Assembly: GCF_030159855.1 (NCBI RefSeq)
Contig: NZ_BSNG01000001.1
Location: 2,418,001 to 2,482,000, forward strand
Length of the DNA stretch: 64,000 bases
From: Devosia yakushimensis
GTDB lineage: Bacteria; Pseudomonadota; Alphaproteobacteria; Rhizobiales; Devosiaceae
Direction: 5' to 3'
Positions 1 through 9,041 of the stretch are shown one piece after another (within the stretch, counting starts at the first letter, position 1; each line of letters starts with the position of its first letter). Below the pieces are notes generated by a model. The model was given only the letters and a program-made list of their open reading frames with translations, did not search any database and was not told the DNA's origin. The position numbers were made by a program, and so were the translations under genes.

Positions 1-827
1 TGCCCACCACGGGGCTGGCGCTGCGTTTCGACATGGCCGAGTTCGTCGCCTATGACGCCTTCGTGCTGAAGCGCGCCGGGGCCGAGGGCGATTATGCGCC
101 CGAGCTGCTGGCGGCGGCGCAGGCCAAGCTGGCCGGAATGAGCGAGAGCGCCATTGCGACGCTCGAGACCAATATCATTGCCGGCCTGCCGGGCGGCGAG
201 GACAGCTATGACCGCGAGGGCATCCGCCGGAGGATTGCTGAATTCGACGATGTCAGCGCCGATGACATGCGGTCCAACCTCGTGGAATTCCTCAAGGAAG
301 TCGTGCCGGTGGCGGAGGAGGAAGGCGTGCGGCTGGGCATTCACCCCGATGATCCGCCGTTTTCGCTGTTCGGGCTGCCGCGCGTGGTTTCGACGGCAGC
401 GGATATGCGCTCGGTGCTGGGGGCGGTGGATAGCACTGCCAATGGGCTATCGTTCTGTGCGGGATCGCTGGGATCGCGGGCCGATAATGACGTGGTGGGC
501 ATGGCGCGCGAATTCGCCAGCCGGATCAATTTCGTGCATTTGCGCAATGTCAGCGTCGAGCCGGACCGCTCGTTCAACGAGGCCGAGCATCTGGGCGGCG
601 ATGTCAACATGGTCGATATGATCAGCATTTTGCGGGCCGAGGAGCGGCGGCGGGAGGCGAGCGGACGGGCCGATACGGTTATTCCGATGCGGCCCGACCA
701 TGGGCATCTGCTGGCCGACGACATCCACAAGAAGACCAATCCGGGCTATTCGCTGATCGGTCGGCTCAAGGGGCTGGCGGAACTGCGCGGGATTATTACG
801 GCGGTGGATCAGCTGCAGGGGGCGTGA
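1..827 (+). CDS. uxuA: Mannonate dehydratase, C-terminal part (truncated by window start)
   Basis: This enzyme dehydrates D-mannonate to 2-keto-3-deoxy-D-gluconate in the hexuronate pathway. The frame is open from base 3, so the true start lies upstream and about 275 residues are present. Sequence hallmarks of the UxuA xylose-isomerase-like barrel are visible: LGIHPDDPP, FCAGSLGSR, FVHLRNV and MRPDHGHLL, whose His, Cys and Asp residues bind the metal and substrate in this family. It precedes a converging importer operon and a GH39 xylosidase, which fits use of glucuronate-decorated xylan. Family assignment is secure; physiological substrate is inferred. Confidence 0.93.
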   Translation, partial: PTTGLALRFDMAEFVAYDAFVLKRAGAEGDYAPELLAAAQAKLAGMSESAIATLETNIIAGLPGGEDSYDREGIRRRIAEFDDVSADDMRSNLVEFLKEVVPVAEEEGVRLGIHPDDPPFSLFGLPRVVSTAADMRSVLGAVDSTANGLSFCAGSLGSRADNDVVGMAREFASRINFVHLRNVSVEPDRSFNEAEHLGGDVNMVDMISILRAEERRREASGRADTVIPMRPDHGHLLADDIHKKTNPGYSLIGRLKGLAELRGIITAVDQLQGA

Positions 828-842
828 GGGCCGCGATCCGGT

Positions 843-956
843 TCCCTCCCCCTTGAGGGGAGGGCTAGGGTGGGGGTGTCGCGGCCTCCATGAAACTCTA
901 TGCTGGTGGATGGCTCGACACCCCCACCCTCAATCCCTCCCCTCAAGGGGGAGGGA
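843..956. repeat. Long inverted repeat, C/G-rich palindrome family A
   Basis: Left arm 843-881 and right arm 916-956 are near-perfect reverse complements built on CCCTCCCCCTTGAGGGGAGG followed by a tract reading GGTGGGGGTGTCG. Each arm is itself a small palindrome. The element sits between the convergent mannonate dehydratase and importer genes, so it could act as a two-way terminator or simply be a dispersed palindromic element. A related pair lies at 8922-9037. Confidence 0.8.
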
Positions 957-998
957 AGCAGATCGGGGCTCTTGATCTGAGGAGGATGTGGCCGAAGA

Positions 999-1850
999 CT
1001 ACACGCCCTCGACCAACGCTCGTCTCTGCCGGATCGCTGCAGCGGCCGTTTTTGGGTCTGGCGGCAGCACGGCGTTTTTCAGCGCGATGGAATAGGGATG
1101 TGTCGGGTTATCCAGCACGGCCCGGGCGTTGCCGGCTTCGATGACTTCGCCTTTTTGCATGATGATGACGCGGTCGGAGATGTAATAGGCCGTCGCCAGG
1201 TCATGGGTGATGTAGATGATCGACACCTTCAGATCGTCGCGGAGGGCGCGGAAGAGGTTGACGATGGACATGCGCAGGCTGGCGTCGACCATGGAGACGG
1301 GTTCGTCGGCGACGATCAGTTTGGGGGATGGGATCAGGGCGCGGGCGACGGCGACGCGTTGGAGTTGGCCGCCGGAGAGTTCGTGGGAGAAGCGGCCCTT
1401 GAGTTCGGCAAGGGACAGGCCGACGCGTTGCAGGGCTTCGTCGGCTTTGATCTCCTGTTGCGCCCTGGTGTCGGCGCCGGTGAAGCGGCGGGCGGTGGCG
1501 TAGAGATAGGTATCGACATGGGTGAGCGGGTTGAACGCCTCGAAGGGGTTCTGGAACACCGGCTGCACCCGCGTCATGAAGGCCTCGCGCTGGGCGCGGG
1601 TGCGGATGGTGCCGATATCGGTGCCGTCGAAGACCAGGCGCCCGCCATCGGGCACTTCATTGCCCAGGATCATCTTGGCCATGGTGGATTTGCCGCTGCC
1701 GGATTCGCCGACAATGGCGAAGATTTCCGGCGTGTCACTGGCCAGCGAGAAGCTGACATCGTTGACGGCGGTGATGGACTGGCGGGAGAAGAGGCCGCCT
1801 ACGCCATAGCGCTTGGTGACGTGGTCGAGTTCGAGCAGGTTGTGGCTCAT
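999..1850 (-). CDS. ABC importer ATP-binding protein, DppF/OppF type
   Basis: Cytoplasmic ATPase of a Dpp/Opp-type importer, 283 aa. Walker A GESGSGKST, the signature LSGGQLQRVAVARAL and Walker B LIVADEPVS are all present. It is the last gene of a minus-strand operon: binding protein, two permeases, two ATPases, then this. Its start overlaps the preceding ATPase stop by 4 bp. Annotation tools would call it a peptide transporter, but family 5 systems next to glycosidases often import oligosaccharides. The GH39 and UxuA neighbours suggest xylo- or aldouronic oligosaccharides here, which is inference. Confidence 0.9.
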   Translation of the reverse strand: MSHNLLELDHVTKRYGVGGLFSRQSITAVNDVSFSLASDTPEIFAIVGESGSGKSTMAKMILGNEVPDGGRLVFDGTDIGTIRTRAQREAFMTRVQPVFQNPFEAFNPLTHVDTYLYATARRFTGADTRAQQEIKADEALQRVGLSLAELKGRFSHELSGGQLQRVAVARALIPSPKLIVADEPVSMVDASLRMSIVNLFRALRDDLKVSIIYITHDLATAYYISDRVIIMQKGEVIEAGNARAVLDNPTHPYSIALKNAVLPPDPKTAAAAIRQRRALVEGV

Positions 1851-2875
1851 TGCACCGATATCTCCCCGGCCCGGAAACAGGCGACGCGGCCGCCAGTGGT
1901 GCTGGGCAGCATTTGCGGCACCTCCTTGGAACAGCGATCGATGGCGATGGGGCAGCGCGGATGGAAGCGGCAGCCAGATGGTGGATTGGCGAGGCTGGGC
2001 GGCTTGCCGGCCAGGCTCTTGCGGGTGGAAATATCGCCAATGCGGGGGAGGCTGGCGATGAGGTGGGCGGTGTAGGGGTGTTGCGGATTGTCGAACAGGG
2101 CCTGGGTGGGCCCCTCCTCCGCCAGGCGGCCCGCATACATGATGGCGAGGCGGTCGGTGATGGCGGCGTGGACGGACATGTCGTGGGTGACAAAGACTAC
2201 TGATGAGCCCAGGCGCCCCTGCACTTCCTTGATCAGGCCGAGCACGTCTTGCTGCACCAGCACGTCGAGGGCAGTGGTGGGTTCGTCGGCGATGATGAAT
2301 TCGGGTTCGCAGACGGTGGCCAGGGCGATGGTGACGCGTTGGCGCATGCCGCCGGACAGCTGGTGGGGGAAGGCTTCGAGGACGCTGGGATCAAGGCCGA
2401 GGCGCTGGAGGTGGCTTTCGACGCGGTGGCGGAAGGCGGCGGAGTCGAGGCCCATGTGGCGATAGGCGAAATTGTTGAAGGCACGCTTGATGCGGCGGAC
2501 CGGGTTCAGCACGCTCATCGAGCCCTGCATGATGTAGCTCAGATGTTGCCAGCGGGCGGCCTGCATCTTGGCGGGCTCGGCATAGACATCGATATGCTTG
2601 CCGCCGAAATCGAATTTGACTGTCCCCTCGACCACGCGCATGGGCGGACGAATGGCGCCGGCCAGGGTCTTGATCAGCGAGGTCTTGCCCGAGGAGGATT
2701 CCCCGGCAATGCCATAGACCTCGTTGCGGCGGACGGTGAGATCGATGCCATCTACGGCGCGGACTTCGCGGCGGACGCCGAAATGCTCGTTGATGTAATA
2801 GGCCTTGAGGTCCTTGATGGTGAGGACGTCTCGATTGGTCACAGCGGGTCGTTCAGCGAGGAGAGTTTCAGTCAT
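1847..2875 (-). CDS. ABC importer ATP-binding protein, DppD/OppD type
   Basis: Second ATPase of the importer, 342 aa. Walker A appears as GESSSGKTS, the signature as LSGGMRQRVTIALA and Walker B as FIIADEPTTALD. The C-terminal oligopeptide/dipeptide extension with GCRFHPRCP, rich in Cys, is present; in this family it can carry an Fe-S cluster. The gene lies 3 bp after the permease and overlaps the next ATPase by 4 bp, so the pair should be made in equal amounts and form the heterodimeric motor. Confidence 0.9.
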   Translation of the reverse strand: MTETLLAERPAVTNRDVLTIKDLKAYYINEHFGVRREVRAVDGIDLTVRRNEVYGIAGESSSGKTSLIKTLAGAIRPPMRVVEGTVKFDFGGKHIDVYAEPAKMQAARWQHLSYIMQGSMSVLNPVRRIKRAFNNFAYRHMGLDSAAFRHRVESHLQRLGLDPSVLEAFPHQLSGGMRQRVTIALATVCEPEFIIADEPTTALDVLVQQDVLGLIKEVQGRLGSSVVFVTHDMSVHAAITDRLAIMYAGRLAEEGPTQALFDNPQHPYTAHLIASLPRIGDISTRKSLAGKPPSLANPPSGCRFHPRCPIAIDRCSKEVPQMLPSTTGGRVACFRAGEISVQ

Positions 2876-2878
2876 GGC

Positions 2879-3736
2879 TCAGGCTCCCATGCGCGCGAGG
2901 CGGCTGCGGGGGTCGATATATTCGTTGACGGACATGGCGAGCAGGAACAGGCCGAGGAACAGGATGACCACGAAGATCATCGGCACGGCGATCCACCACC
3001 AGATGCCGGCGACCATGGCGGAGTGGGCATTGGCCCAATAGATCATGCCGCCAATGGTGGGGCGGTTGATGTCGGAAAAGCCCAGGATGGAGAGCGTGAC
3101 CTCGAGGCCAATGGCCCAGATGAGGTTGTTCATGGTGGTGAAGAAGACGATGGGCATGACATAGGGCAGATGTTCGCGGAACAGGATCTGGCCGGTGCGC
3201 ATGCCGGAAAAGGCGGCGTGGCGGGTGAATTCGCGGGTGCGCAGGGACAGGGCGACCGAGCGGATCAGGCGGCTATCATGGGTCCAGCCGAGCAGAGCCG
3301 CGGTGAGCGCCAGGACTGGCCAGGTCATCTGGTCGCGCAGCACGAAGACCAGCAACAGCAGGATTGGGATGTTGGGGAGCGCGCCCAGCGTGTCGTTGAT
3401 GGCCATGATGATCTGGTCGGTGCGGCCGCCGATATAGCCCGAGACGAGGCCGACGACGATGGCGATGACGCGACTGATGGCGGCGACGACTATGCCGAAC
3501 ATCAGGGTGTTGCGCATGGAGATGGCGAGTTGCCAGAAAATTTCCTGGCCGCGGGAATTGGTGCCCAGCCAGTATTCGGCCGAGGGGGGCATGTCGGGGA
3601 TCACCACATAGATGTCGTTTTCGCCATAGGGGGCGAAGAAGGAGCAGGCGATCAGCGCGAGGATGATCAGGATCAGCAGGGTTCCCAAGAGGAACTCGCG
3701 ATTGTAGCGCAGCAGATCGAAGAGGACTTTGAACAT
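2879..3736 (-). CDS. ABC importer permease, DppC type
   Basis: Inner-membrane permease subunit, 285 aa, with an N-terminal hydrophobic segment (about residues 15-33, LLGTLLILIILALIACSFF) followed by the periplasmic PPSAEYWLGTNSRGQEIFW motif typical of DppC/OppC. The EAA coupling loop is seen in the stretch around SLRTREFTRHAAFSGM. It follows the DppB-type gene by 5 bp and precedes the ATPase by 3 bp, in a single operon. Confidence 0.9.
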   Translation of the reverse strand: MFKVLFDLLRYNREFLLGTLLILIILALIACSFFAPYGENDIYVVIPDMPPSAEYWLGTNSRGQEIFWQLAISMRNTLMFGIVVAAISRVIAIVVGLVSGYIGGRTDQIIMAINDTLGALPNIPILLLLVFVLRDQMTWPVLALTAALLGWTHDSRLIRSVALSLRTREFTRHAAFSGMRTGQILFREHLPYVMPIVFFTTMNNLIWAIGLEVTLSILGFSDINRPTIGGMIYWANAHSAMVAGIWWWIAVPMIFVVILFLGLFLLAMSVNEYIDPRSRLARMGA

Positions 3737-3741
3737 CGGCG

Positions 3742-4746
3742 CTATCCCAATTTCACGCGGGGGTCGATCAGGGGGTAGAGAATGTCGATCAGGAATACGG
3801 CGGCGGCCACGGCGATGATGGAAATGGTGGTCACCCCCAGCACGAGGCTGTAATCGCCGGCATAAATGCCCGCGACCATCAGCTTGCCGATGCCGGGATA
3901 GTTGAAGATGAATTCGACGATGACGGCGCCGCCGAACACATTGCCGAGGCTCAGTGCCAGGCCCGTGACCTGGGGCAGCATGGCGTTGCGGGCGACATAT
4001 TGGGAAAAGATGGTGCGCGAGGGCACGCCACCCAGTTCGGCATAGACCACATAATCATCGGTGACGATGTTGGAGACCAGCGAACGCATGGCGATGAACC
4101 AGCCGCCCATGCCGACCAGCACCAGGGTCAGCGCCGGCAGGGTGCCGTGGGTGATGACGGACTGGATATAGGTCCAGGTCATGGCCGGGTCGAGATTGAG
4201 CTGGGCGCCGCCGCTGATGGGCAGGATGGGCCAGAGGAAGCCGAAGACGATGACCAGGGTGAGGCCGGTTATGTAGGTGGGGATGGGCTGCATGGCCATG
4301 ACCAGCACGCCGACCACTTTCATGGTGCGATTGTTGCGGAAATAGCCGGCAATGGCACCAAGCGTGTTGCCGATGATCCATGAGATGATGGTGGCGAGGG
4401 TGAGCAGACCCACCGTCCAGGGTAGAGCGCGGCTGATAATGGTCATGACCGGGGTGGGGAAGGCCGAGAGCGAGGGGCCGAAATCGCCCCGGATCACGCG
4501 GCCCCAGAAGGTCAGGTATTGATCGAGCAGGGAACCATCGGTGCCATAGAGCTCGCGCAGGGATTGGCGCAGGATTTCGACGGTGCGCGGATCGGTGGAG
4601 CCGAAATTGGTCAGCAGCGACACGGTCTGTTCGATCGGATCGACCGGGGAGAAATGGGCGATGAGGAAGGCCAGGGTGACGCCGGTGAAGACCACGAACA
4701 GGAATTGTCCGAAGCGCTTGGCGACATAGGTGAGGTAGCCGTTCAT
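3742..4746 (-). CDS. ABC importer permease, DppB type
   Basis: Inner-membrane permease subunit, 334 aa, with six predicted transmembrane stretches and the N-terminal pattern YVAKRFGQFLFVVFTGVT common to DppB/OppB. The coupling loop contains YVVYAELGGVPSRTIFSQYV. It is separated from the binding-protein gene upstream by a 273-bp gap carrying a palindromic repeat, which may lower permease expression relative to the abundant binding protein. Confidence 0.9.
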   Translation of the reverse strand: MNGYLTYVAKRFGQFLFVVFTGVTLAFLIAHFSPVDPIEQTVSLLTNFGSTDPRTVEILRQSLRELYGTDGSLLDQYLTFWGRVIRGDFGPSLSAFPTPVMTIISRALPWTVGLLTLATIISWIIGNTLGAIAGYFRNNRTMKVVGVLVMAMQPIPTYITGLTLVIVFGFLWPILPISGGAQLNLDPAMTWTYIQSVITHGTLPALTLVLVGMGGWFIAMRSLVSNIVTDDYVVYAELGGVPSRTIFSQYVARNAMLPQVTGLALSLGNVFGGAVIVEFIFNYPGIGKLMVAGIYAGDYSLVLGVTTISIIAVAAAVFLIDILYPLIDPRVKLG

Positions 4747-4885
4747 ATCCGTTTGCGTCCCATGGCAGTGACTATGAAACCCATATTGGTGCCCTTCCCT
4801 GGTGTGGTCCCCTCACCCTGACCCTCTCCCCGGAGGGGCGAGGGGATGGGGCTGGTGGTTCACGATCTACCGCGCTCTTTCCCGG

Positions 4886-4972
4886 CGTCATTCCCGCGCA
4901 GGCGGGAATCCAGCTTTCCTGTGCTCCGGCGCGCTATCGCCGGAGTGGATTCCCGCCTGCGCGGGAATGACG
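4886..4972. repeat. Paired palindromic repeat, family B (ATTCCC...GGGAAT)
   Basis: Two copies of the palindrome ATTCCCGCGCAGGCGGGAAT lie in opposite orientation (4886-4912 and 4946-4972), with a spacer that holds a further GC hairpin (CTCCGGCG...CGCCGGAG). The arms together could form a long cruciform or mRNA stem. It sits inside the importer operon between binding protein and permease genes, where such stems often protect the upstream message from 3' decay. Related copies are at 24127, 29388 and 60368. Confidence 0.85.
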
Positions 4973-5019
4973 TTGTGGACGTTGGGGGACCGGCGGGATG
5001 ACCAGCCGGTCCCCTGCCC

Positions 5020-6912
5020 TTACGGCTTCGGTGCGTTCGGGTTGGCCTTGAGGCTCACCACCATGTAGCGCAGGTTGGACCAGTTGGGGCCCGAGGCCGC
5101 GTAGGGGTTGGCGGCGGAGGGATAATTGGTCCAATAGGTCGTGTCGAAGGGAGCGAACTTGTTGTAGGCCATCAGCGGGATCATCGGCATTTCCTCGACG
5201 GCGAGCTTGAGGAAATCGATGCCGAGGGCCTTTACTTCCGGCGAGTCGAAGGCCAGCGAACGGTTCTTGTCGATGATCTCGTCGAGGCGCGGATCCTGCC
5301 AGCGCTGCAGATTGCGCGGGGGCTGGATTTCGCCCAGCGGCTTGATGAAGTCGGACCGGTAGCTATCGAGGAAGAAGCTGAGATCGGGATGGCCGCCCCA
5401 GGTTTCGACGGTCCAGAAGATGGCAGTTTCGAAATCGCCGGTGCCCATGCGCTGGCCATGCGTGGGGCCGGCGACATCGACCGTGGCCTTGATGCCGGCC
5501 TGGCTCCATTGCTGGGCAATCACCGTGCCGGCGCGGGCCAGGGTCGGGATGGCATCGCCTTCGACCTGGACGCGGATTTCGAACGGGGTGCCGTCGGGCT
5601 TGAGCCATTGGTTGCCATTTTTGGTGAAGCCGGCCTTTTGCAGCAATTCGGTGGCGGCCTGAACATCCTGCTTCCACCAGCCAAAGCCGAACATGCGTTC
5701 CAGCGGGGCCTCGTCGGTGGGAATATCGGGCCATTGGCCACGCACCATATTGGCCAGCTGGCCGGCCAGGCTCGAATCATAGGGCTTGATGGTGCGCGAG
5801 CCGGTGTTGAGCTCGAAATTGGTCAGCCAATCCTGCATGGGCACGAAATAATCGTCGGGAGCCGAGCCGGTGGGCGGCACGGCAAGTGCCGACAGATTGG
5901 CCGCGCCGCGATAGGCGCCGAGCGCCACGGCGCGAATGTCGATGAGCAAAGCCAGGGCCCAGCGCACATCCTTGTTGTTGAAGGGCTCCTTCTGCAGATT
6001 GAACAGCACCGAAGGCAGCGTCGGATCGGGATGGGCATAAGGGAAGCCGGGCAGCCAGGCGGCCGTGCCCGGCGCATCGCGCATGATGGAGAACATGCCT
6101 TCGGGCGCGATGTCATTGATCACATCGAGATTGTGATTGCGCTGGGCTATCACACGAGCTTCGGGATTGCCCGAAGCGGCATAGACCACATATTTGACCT
6201 CGGGCTGGCCCCAATCCATGCCGATGGAGGTGCGCTGCCAATCGTCGCGCAGCTTCCAGATCGCCCAATTGCCCGCCTTGTCGTAATTGTGCAGCACATA
6301 GGCGCTGAGCGAGATCGGCGGATTGTTGTTGAAGGCCAGCGGGTCCTCGACCTTTTCGAAGACGTGCTTGGGCATGATCCAGGCGGCATTCCAGCGCACG
6401 GTAAAGAGCGTGTGGAAGCGCGAATTGGGCGCCTTGAGCTTGAAGATGACCGTGTTGCGGTCGGGCTGCTCCATGCTCTCCACATTGATGGAGAAGGGCG
6501 CGCTCCAGCCCATGCCGGGGTGATCGATCTGGGTCTGGACGGTATAGACCAGGTCATCGGCAGTGAATTCGACGCCGTCGCTCCAGAAAATGCCCTCGCG
6601 CAGCTTCACCGTCATTTCGGTGAAGTCGTCATTATAGATGGGTGGCTCGGCGGCAAGTGCGTTTTGCCAGGCATCGACGCCGCCCTCGGGATTGATGAAC
6701 CACAAGGTATCGGTGGTCAGCTGTTGCAATCCGTTGACGTTGGAGCCGCCGCCGGGGGCCCAGATATTGAACCAATCGGCGTTCTGCGCGGTGGGGCCCT
6801 GCACAATCAGCGCCTCATTGCGGGGAATGCCGGCGATGAAATCCTGCGCCAGTGCCGGCAGCGCCAGCATGGACGCCACTGCGGCAATGGCGATTTTCTT
6901 GAACAAGCTCAT
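5020..6912 (-). CDS. ABC importer substrate-binding protein, family 5 (SBP_bac_5)
   Basis: Periplasmic solute-binding protein, 630 aa, first gene of the importer operon. The start at 6912 was chosen because it is preceded by TAGGGAGGAGACCT, a strong ribosome site, and opens a signal peptide (MSLFKKIAIAAVASMLALPA, cleaved after ALA). The body has family 5 landmarks such as LREGIFWSDGVEFTADD and PFNNKDVRWALALLID. The length exceeds typical DppA (about 535 aa) and is closer to oligosaccharide-binding members. Substrate unknown; xylan or uronate fragments are the contextual guess. Confidence 0.9.
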   Translation of the reverse strand: MSLFKKIAIAAVASMLALPALAQDFIAGIPRNEALIVQGPTAQNADWFNIWAPGGGSNVNGLQQLTTDTLWFINPEGGVDAWQNALAAEPPIYNDDFTEMTVKLREGIFWSDGVEFTADDLVYTVQTQIDHPGMGWSAPFSINVESMEQPDRNTVIFKLKAPNSRFHTLFTVRWNAAWIMPKHVFEKVEDPLAFNNNPPISLSAYVLHNYDKAGNWAIWKLRDDWQRTSIGMDWGQPEVKYVVYAASGNPEARVIAQRNHNLDVINDIAPEGMFSIMRDAPGTAAWLPGFPYAHPDPTLPSVLFNLQKEPFNNKDVRWALALLIDIRAVALGAYRGAANLSALAVPPTGSAPDDYFVPMQDWLTNFELNTGSRTIKPYDSSLAGQLANMVRGQWPDIPTDEAPLERMFGFGWWKQDVQAATELLQKAGFTKNGNQWLKPDGTPFEIRVQVEGDAIPTLARAGTVIAQQWSQAGIKATVDVAGPTHGQRMGTGDFETAIFWTVETWGGHPDLSFFLDSYRSDFIKPLGEIQPPRNLQRWQDPRLDEIIDKNRSLAFDSPEVKALGIDFLKLAVEEMPMIPLMAYNKFAPFDTTYWTNYPSAANPYAASGPNWSNLRYMVVSLKANPNAPKP

Positions 6913-7046
6913 AGGTCTCCTCCCTAAGCGCGTCTGACGCGATGAATTCCCGTGATCGTTAGGGCTCAGCCCCATCGCTCCGTCTGTCCGCGCCGCGTCT
7001 TGAAAGACGCTGAACCTCTCCTCGCGGATTTCGTCGTTGCGGCGTC

Positions 7047-7057
7047 TTTATCGACAA
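7047..7057 (+). promoter_or_regulatory. Candidate operator, TTTATCGACAA
   Basis: Variant of the TTATTGA[C/T]AA motif found near several promoters of this region. It lies 135 bp upstream of the importer binding-protein start, in the divergent region shared with the GH39 gene. Assignment to the GntR regulator at 9042-9701 is inference. Confidence 0.35.
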
Positions 7058-7154
7058 TTTTTGCGCGGACCACAACCGCTAGTTTCAATAATTCGATATT
7101 TTGCGCGGATTTTTGCGTGACCGCGGGTGGATTGGCGATAATCCATGTATCTTA

Positions 7155-7164
7155 TTATTGACAA
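7155..7164 (+). promoter_or_regulatory. Candidate operator / -35 box, TTATTGACAA
   Basis: Exact match to the motif at 10851-10860. It includes TTGACA, a perfect -35 hexamer, 82 bp upstream of the GH39 start. A good -10 is not obvious. A repressor bound here would block the -35 directly. Confidence 0.4.
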
Positions 7165-7244
7165 AGCGGCTGACTGACTTAGGTTGACTGACGTCACCAC
7201 CCGCCCCAGCGCAACCCTGCGCGCCCGCCTCCTGAGGAAGACAG

Positions 7245-8849
7245 ATGAGCCAGCCTATCGATGTGAAGACGAGTGTTCGCGCCGACCGCCCGACGGGGGC
7301 ATATAAGCCGCTATGGGCCTGGTTCGGCTATGACGAGCCGAACTACACCTATACCGAGCATGGCAAGAAGCTGCTGGCGGAACTGACGGAACTGAGCCCG
7401 GTATCGCCGCATATCCGCACGCATAACCTGCTGACTTCGGGCGATGGGGTGGCGGCACTCAAATGGGGCTCGACCAATGCCTATACCGAAGATGCGAACG
7501 GCAATCCCGTCTATGACTGGACCATTATGGACCAGATTTTCGACGCCTATGCCGAGGCGGGCAATACACCGCTGGTGCAGATCGGGTTTACGCCCGAGGC
7601 GCTGTCGGACGATACGGGGCCCTATCAGCATAGCTGGCAGCCCGCCGACAAATACGCCACCATCCTGACGGGTTGGGCGATGCCGCCCAATGACCTCAAG
7701 AAATGGGGCGCGCTGATCGAGGCCTGGGCGCAGCATCTGGCCGATCGCTATGGCAAGGAGACGGTGAGCGCCTGGCCCTGGGAAGTGTGGAACGAGCCGG
7801 ACGGCATCTATTGGAAGGGCACAATCCCCGAATTCTGCGCCATGTATGATGTGAGTGCGCGGGCGGTGAAGAAGGTGCTGCCCGATGCACGGGTGGGCGG
7901 ACCACATACATGCGGGGCCTTTTCCAACCCCAAGGCGCAGACCTTTCTGCGGGCCTTCCTCAAGCATGTGGTGGACAATAATTCGCCGATCGACTTCATC
8001 GCCTTTCACGCCAAGGGCAATCCCGTGATCTGGCAGGATCATGTGCGGATGGGGTTGCATAAGCATCTGCGCGATATCGAGGCCAATCTGGCGATCATCA
8101 ATGAATTTCCGTCACTGACGCATTTGCCGGTGATCATCGGGGAATCCGATCCCGAAGGGTGCGCGGCCTGTTCGGCGCGCGTGCATCCGCAGAACGGCTA
8201 TCGCAATGGACCGCTCTATGGCGTCTATGTGGTGGAGAGCATGATACGGACCTATGAATTGAGCCAGCGCGCCAATATCGAGATCGAGGGCGCCGTGACC
8301 TGGGCCTTCATGTTCGACCAGCAGCCGTGGTTTGACGGGTTCCGGGACTTGGCCACCAATGGCGTCGACAAGGCGGTGCTCAACGGGTTCCGCATGCTGG
8401 GCAAATTGGGCGGGGAATGGCTGGAAACCGCCAGCACGCATCGCCGCGACATTGGCGAGATCATGCAGCATGGCGTGCGCGAGGCGCCGGACGTCAATAT
8501 CGTGGCGACGCGCGACGACAAGGGCGTGAGCGTGCTGGTCTGGCATTATCATGATGATGATATCGCGGGGCCGGATGCCGAGGTTTCCATTGCCATTGAG
8601 GGCTGGGGCAGCAAGCCGGCGAGCCTGAAACATTTCCGGATGGATGAGAGCCATTCCAATGCATTTGGCGTTTGGAAGGCGATGGGCAAGCCCGAGAACC
8701 CGCAGGGGGCTGACTATGCCAAGCTTGAGGCGGCTGGGAAGCTGGCGCAGATCGAGGATAAGGCAAGTGTTGCTGTGACTGATGGGAAAATTGAACTCCG
8801 TACTACTCTGCCGCGGCAAGGTGTCTCCCTGCTTCGTCTCGACTGGTAA
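7245..8849 (+). CDS. Glycoside hydrolase family 39, beta-xylosidase-like
   Basis: A 534-aa hydrolase without signal peptide, so it should act in the cytoplasm on imported oligosaccharides. The (beta/alpha)8 barrel carries WEVWNEPD with the predicted acid/base Glu184 and VIIGESDPEG with the predicted nucleophile Glu300, matching retaining GH39 enzymes. A C-terminal beta-rich part follows. GAGGAAGACAG immediately precedes the ATG. The gene is divergent from the importer operon and ends in a clear terminator. Beta-xylosidase is the usual GH39 activity, but alpha-L-iduronidase and other activities also occur in the family. Confidence 0.88.
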   Translation: MSQPIDVKTSVRADRPTGAYKPLWAWFGYDEPNYTYTEHGKKLLAELTELSPVSPHIRTHNLLTSGDGVAALKWGSTNAYTEDANGNPVYDWTIMDQIFDAYAEAGNTPLVQIGFTPEALSDDTGPYQHSWQPADKYATILTGWAMPPNDLKKWGALIEAWAQHLADRYGKETVSAWPWEVWNEPDGIYWKGTIPEFCAMYDVSARAVKKVLPDARVGGPHTCGAFSNPKAQTFLRAFLKHVVDNNSPIDFIAFHAKGNPVIWQDHVRMGLHKHLRDIEANLAIINEFPSLTHLPVIIGESDPEGCAACSARVHPQNGYRNGPLYGVYVVESMIRTYELSQRANIEIEGAVTWAFMFDQQPWFDGFRDLATNGVDKAVLNGFRMLGKLGGEWLETASTHRRDIGEIMQHGVREAPDVNIVATRDDKGVSVLVWHYHDDDIAGPDAEVSIAIEGWGSKPASLKHFRMDESHSNAFGVWKAMGKPENPQGADYAKLEAAGKLAQIEDKASVAVTDGKIELRTTLPRQGVSLLRLDW

Positions 8850-8858
8850 TGCGGCAAA

Positions 8859-8897
8859 GAGCGCGCCCTTCCTCCCGGGCGCGCTCGTTTTTGTTTT
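8859..8897 (+). terminator. Rho-independent terminator of the GH39 gene
   Basis: A 10-bp perfect stem GAGCGCGCCC / GGGCGCGCTC with an 8-nt loop is followed by GTTTTTGTTTT. It starts 10 bp after the GH39 stop codon. Confidence 0.92.
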
Positions 8898-8921
8898 GGG
8901 GTGATGACTGAGGGATCGGAG

Positions 8922-9037
8922 TACCCCCTCCTAGCCTCCCCCTGATAGGGGGAGGGATATCTCCACTCTTTGAACTGGATCGAGTTTGGGCCACAAGGCG
9001 GTCCCTCCCCCTATCAGGGGGAGGTTAGGAGGGGGTA
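8922..9037. repeat. Long inverted repeat, family A variant
   Basis: Arms 8922-8956 and 9002-9037 are reverse complements around CCTCCCCCTGATAGGGGGAGG, each arm also being a local palindrome. The element lies between the convergent GH39 and GntR genes, the same type of position as the copy at 843-956. Confidence 0.8.
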
Positions 9038-9041
9038 TCCC

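Larger units (their letters stand above)
6913..7244. other. Divergent promoter region, importer / GH39
   Basis: This 332-bp gene-free stretch separates the divergent binding-protein and GH39 genes. It is visibly more AT-rich than the flanks between about 7040 and 7165 and holds two copies of the candidate operator TTATTGACAA or its variant TTTATCGACAA. No open reading frame with a ribosome site was found. Confidence 0.6.

Noticed and set aside
2249..3778. Long plus-strand frame of 509 codons antisense to the first importer genes
   Set aside because: Its composition (very high His, Asp, Gly) is the usual mirror of GC-rich genes, and the opposite strand encodes complete ABC subunits.
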